A stretch of DNA of 64,000 bases, from assembly GCF_014650875.1 (NCBI RefSeq), contig NZ_BMVU01000019.1, positions 62,001 through 126,000 on the forward strand, given 5' to 3'. The notes beneath the pieces are model-generated. The model was not told the origin of the DNA. It saw only the letters and a program-made list of their open reading frames with translations, and did no database searches. The number at the start of each line of letters is the position of its first letter. Position 1 is the first letter of the stretch. A program made the translations under genes and the position numbers. Shown here one piece after another: positions 62,839 through 64,000 of the stretch. Source of the stretch: Streptomyces minutiscleroticus (GTDB lineage Bacteria; Actinomycetota; Actinomycetes; Streptomycetales; Streptomycetaceae).

Positions 62839-63309
62839 TCAGTCCTCCTGGACCAGCCGCGCCGGGAAGCCGCCGGTCGCCACCGGGCCCCAGCGCTCCG
62901 GCGTGATCCGGACGATCGACTTGCCCTGCTTCACCATCGCCGCCCGGTACTCGTCCCAGTCGGGGTGCTCCCCCGCGATGTTCCGGTAGTACTCGACCAG
63001 CGGTTCCACGGAGTCGGGGCAGTCCAGCACCTCGGCCGTGCCGTCGATCTGGACCCAGGGCCCGTTCCACTCGTCGCTCAGGACGATCAGGGAGACCCTG
63101 GGGTCGCGCTTGGCGTTGCGGGTCTTGGCGCGCTCGGGGTAGGTGGAGACGACGATACGGCCGGAGTCGTCGACCCCGGCCGTCAGAGGTGAGCCCTGCG
63201 GTCCGCCGTCGGCCCGCCGCGTCAGCAGGATCGCGCGGTGCCGGGGACGGACGAAGTCCAGCAGCTCGTCGAGGGAGACGGTGGTGTTCGTCGCGATGTT
63301 CGGTGCCAT
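62839..63309 (-). CDS. PPOX-class F420/FMN-dependent oxidoreductase
   Basis: 156 residues of the split beta-barrel (pyridoxamine 5'-phosphate oxidase-like) family: FVRPRHRAILLTRRADGGPQGSPL, RIVVSTYPERAKTRNAKRDPRVSL (phosphate-binding KTRN motif typical of the F420-binding group) and WVQIDGTAEVLD. TAGGCT lies 6 bases before ATG 63309; no ribosome site, so likely leaderless. Substrate unknown. Confidence 0.9.
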   Translation of the reverse strand: MAPNIATNTTVSLDELLDFVRPRHRAILLTRRADGGPQGSPLTAGVDDSGRIVVSTYPERAKTRNAKRDPRVSLIVLSDEWNGPWVQIDGTAEVLDCPDSVEPLVEYYRNIAGEHPDWDEYRAAMVKQGKSIVRITPERWGPVATGGFPARLVQED

Positions 63310-63315
63310 GGCCGC

Positions 63316-63321
63316 AGCCTA
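63316..63321 (-). promoter_or_regulatory. -10 box TAGGCT of the leaderless PPOX gene
   Basis: TAGGCT-N6-ATG on the minus strand, fixing the probable transcription start at the initiation codon. Confidence 0.6.
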
Positions 63322-63388
63322 GGCCCTGACCGCGGCTGTCGCGCGGGGCCCTGGCCGCGGTCGCCGCGCGGGGCCCCGTCCGCGGCGT
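63322..63388. repeat. Intergenic tandem array, 25-bp period, three copies
   Basis: GGCCC(T/C)GNCCGCGG at 63322, 63347 and 63372, exactly 25 bp apart, filling the 78-bp gap between the PPOX and YceI genes. Confidence 0.8.
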
Positions 63389-63969
63389 CAGGCCGCCGGC
63401 AGCGTGTCCCCCTGCACCGCCTGGATGTCCAGCTCCACCCGCAGCGTCGTGCCGATGGCGGCGATGCCCGCCTGCACGACCTGGTTGTAGTTCATCGCGA
63501 AGTCCTCGCGGCGCAGCTCCGCGGTGGCCTTGAAGGCCGCGCGGGTGCCGCCCCACGGGTCCGCGCCCGTGCCGAGGTAGGCGAGGTCCAGGTCGACCGG
63601 ACGGACGACGCCGTGCAGGCTCAGCTCGCCGTGCACGGTCCAGCGGTCCGACCCGGCGGGCGACAGGCCCGTCGAGCGGTACGTGATCTCCGGGAACCGC
63701 TCCACGTCCAGGAAGTCGTCCGACTTCAGGTGCCCGTCGCGCATCCCGTTGCCCGTGTCGATCGAGGCCGCCCTGATCACGGCCTCGACCCGCGACTTGG
63801 CCACGTCGTCCGGGGCGATCTCGATGAGCCCGGCGAACTCCGTGAACCGCCCGTGCACGCTGGAGATCCCCAGGTGCTGGGCGACGGCGGCCACGGAGGA
63901 GTGCACCGGGTCGATGGTCCACGGTCCGGGCGGCGGCAGCTCGGTGCCGCCCTGCCGGGCGAGGGTCAC
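63388..63969 (-). CDS. YceI-family lipocalin-like protein, 5' end uncertain
   Basis: 193 residues or more. WTIDPVHSSVAAVAQHLGISSVHGRFTEFAG is the YceI opening, DGHLKSDDFLDVERFPEITYRST and VHGELSLHGVVRPVDLDL are diagnostic. YceI proteins bind polyprenoid lipids. GTG 63969 is the first start in frame; the frame stays open upstream to the window edge, so the gene may begin outside it. Confidence 0.9.
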   Translation of the reverse strand: MTLARQGGTELPPPGPWTIDPVHSSVAAVAQHLGISSVHGRFTEFAGLIEIAPDDVAKSRVEAVIRAASIDTGNGMRDGHLKSDDFLDVERFPEITYRSTGLSPAGSDRWTVHGELSLHGVVRPVDLDLAYLGTGADPWGGTRAAFKATAELRREDFAMNYNQVVQAGIAAIGTTLRVELDIQAVQGDTLPAA

Positions 63970-64000
63970 GGTGCCGACGTCGGCCCGGCCGCTCGCCGTG

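Overview
This window is high-GC actinobacterial chromosome, almost certainly Streptomyces. The signs are very GC-rich third codon positions, long spurious open frames opposite most genes, frequent GTG starts, leaderless TANNNT-N6/7 starts, Streptomyces-type tRNA genes without an encoded CCA, a Rex-controlled cyd operon, an SSI-type protease inhibitor and the DtpA/Sco/ECuC copper locus. From memory, the gene order matches the oriC-proximal core of Streptomyces (the S. coelicolor SCO394x to SCO402x region). No integrase, insertion sequence or CRISPR array was seen.

Layout. 1-8.9 kb: the end of an aminotransferase, then cydA-cydB-cydCD (cytochrome bd oxidase and its ABC exporter) behind a perfect Rex operator, with two parS sites at the cydB/cydCD junction, then a GAF sensor kinase. 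9-14.6 kb (minus strand): HAD phosphatase, luciferase-like oxidoreductase, a hypothetical protein, KptA RNA 2'-phosphotransferase, and an epoxide-hydrolase/SDR fusion. 15-18.7 kb: a four-gene ABC-2 export operon (two ATPases, two permeases). 18.9-23 kb: a 20-residue Ser-run ORF, a second tRNA-Ser(GCT)-like gene, a second HAD phosphatase coupled to serS, a 0.6-kb spacer packed with DnaA boxes, and pheA. 23.2-29.4 kb: a minus-strand copper-handling locus (membrane protein, YcnI, Sco, ECuC, CopC-CopD fusion, Tat-exported DyP peroxidase).

29.6-38.2 kb: regulatory and housekeeping genes, including two anti-sigma-type ATPases, aminopeptidase P, a SpoIIE-type phosphatase with eroded metal motif, a degenerate Prim-Pol-like protein, a SEC-C protein and a glycerophosphodiester phosphodiesterase. 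38.4-45.4 kb: HtrA protease, tRNA-Ser(TGA), an intact Prim-Pol domain protein, a small secreted protein, a DUF1906 secreted protein, a SigE-family sigma factor, and an acyl-CoA synthetase behind a perfect 18-bp palindrome. 45.5-53.6 kb: a giant PAS/pseudo-kinase/receiver protein, an SSI protease inhibitor, tRNA-Ser(GCT), tRNA-Arg(ACG), and DUF2797 and ABM proteins. 53.7-64 kb: an OmpR-type two-component system translationally coupled into a GT2-GtrA / GT39-like pair, an MFS drug exporter with TetR, a PPOX/F420 enzyme and a YceI protein running towards the right edge.

Two themes stand out beyond the genes. First, chromosome-maintenance signals: parS sites, an extra-oriC DnaA-box cluster, and a smaller DnaA group beside a 10-bp-phased pyrimidine array. 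Second, at least eight intergenic spacers carry their own short tandem array, most with a 22-31 bp period and 3-5 copies, each with a different sequence.
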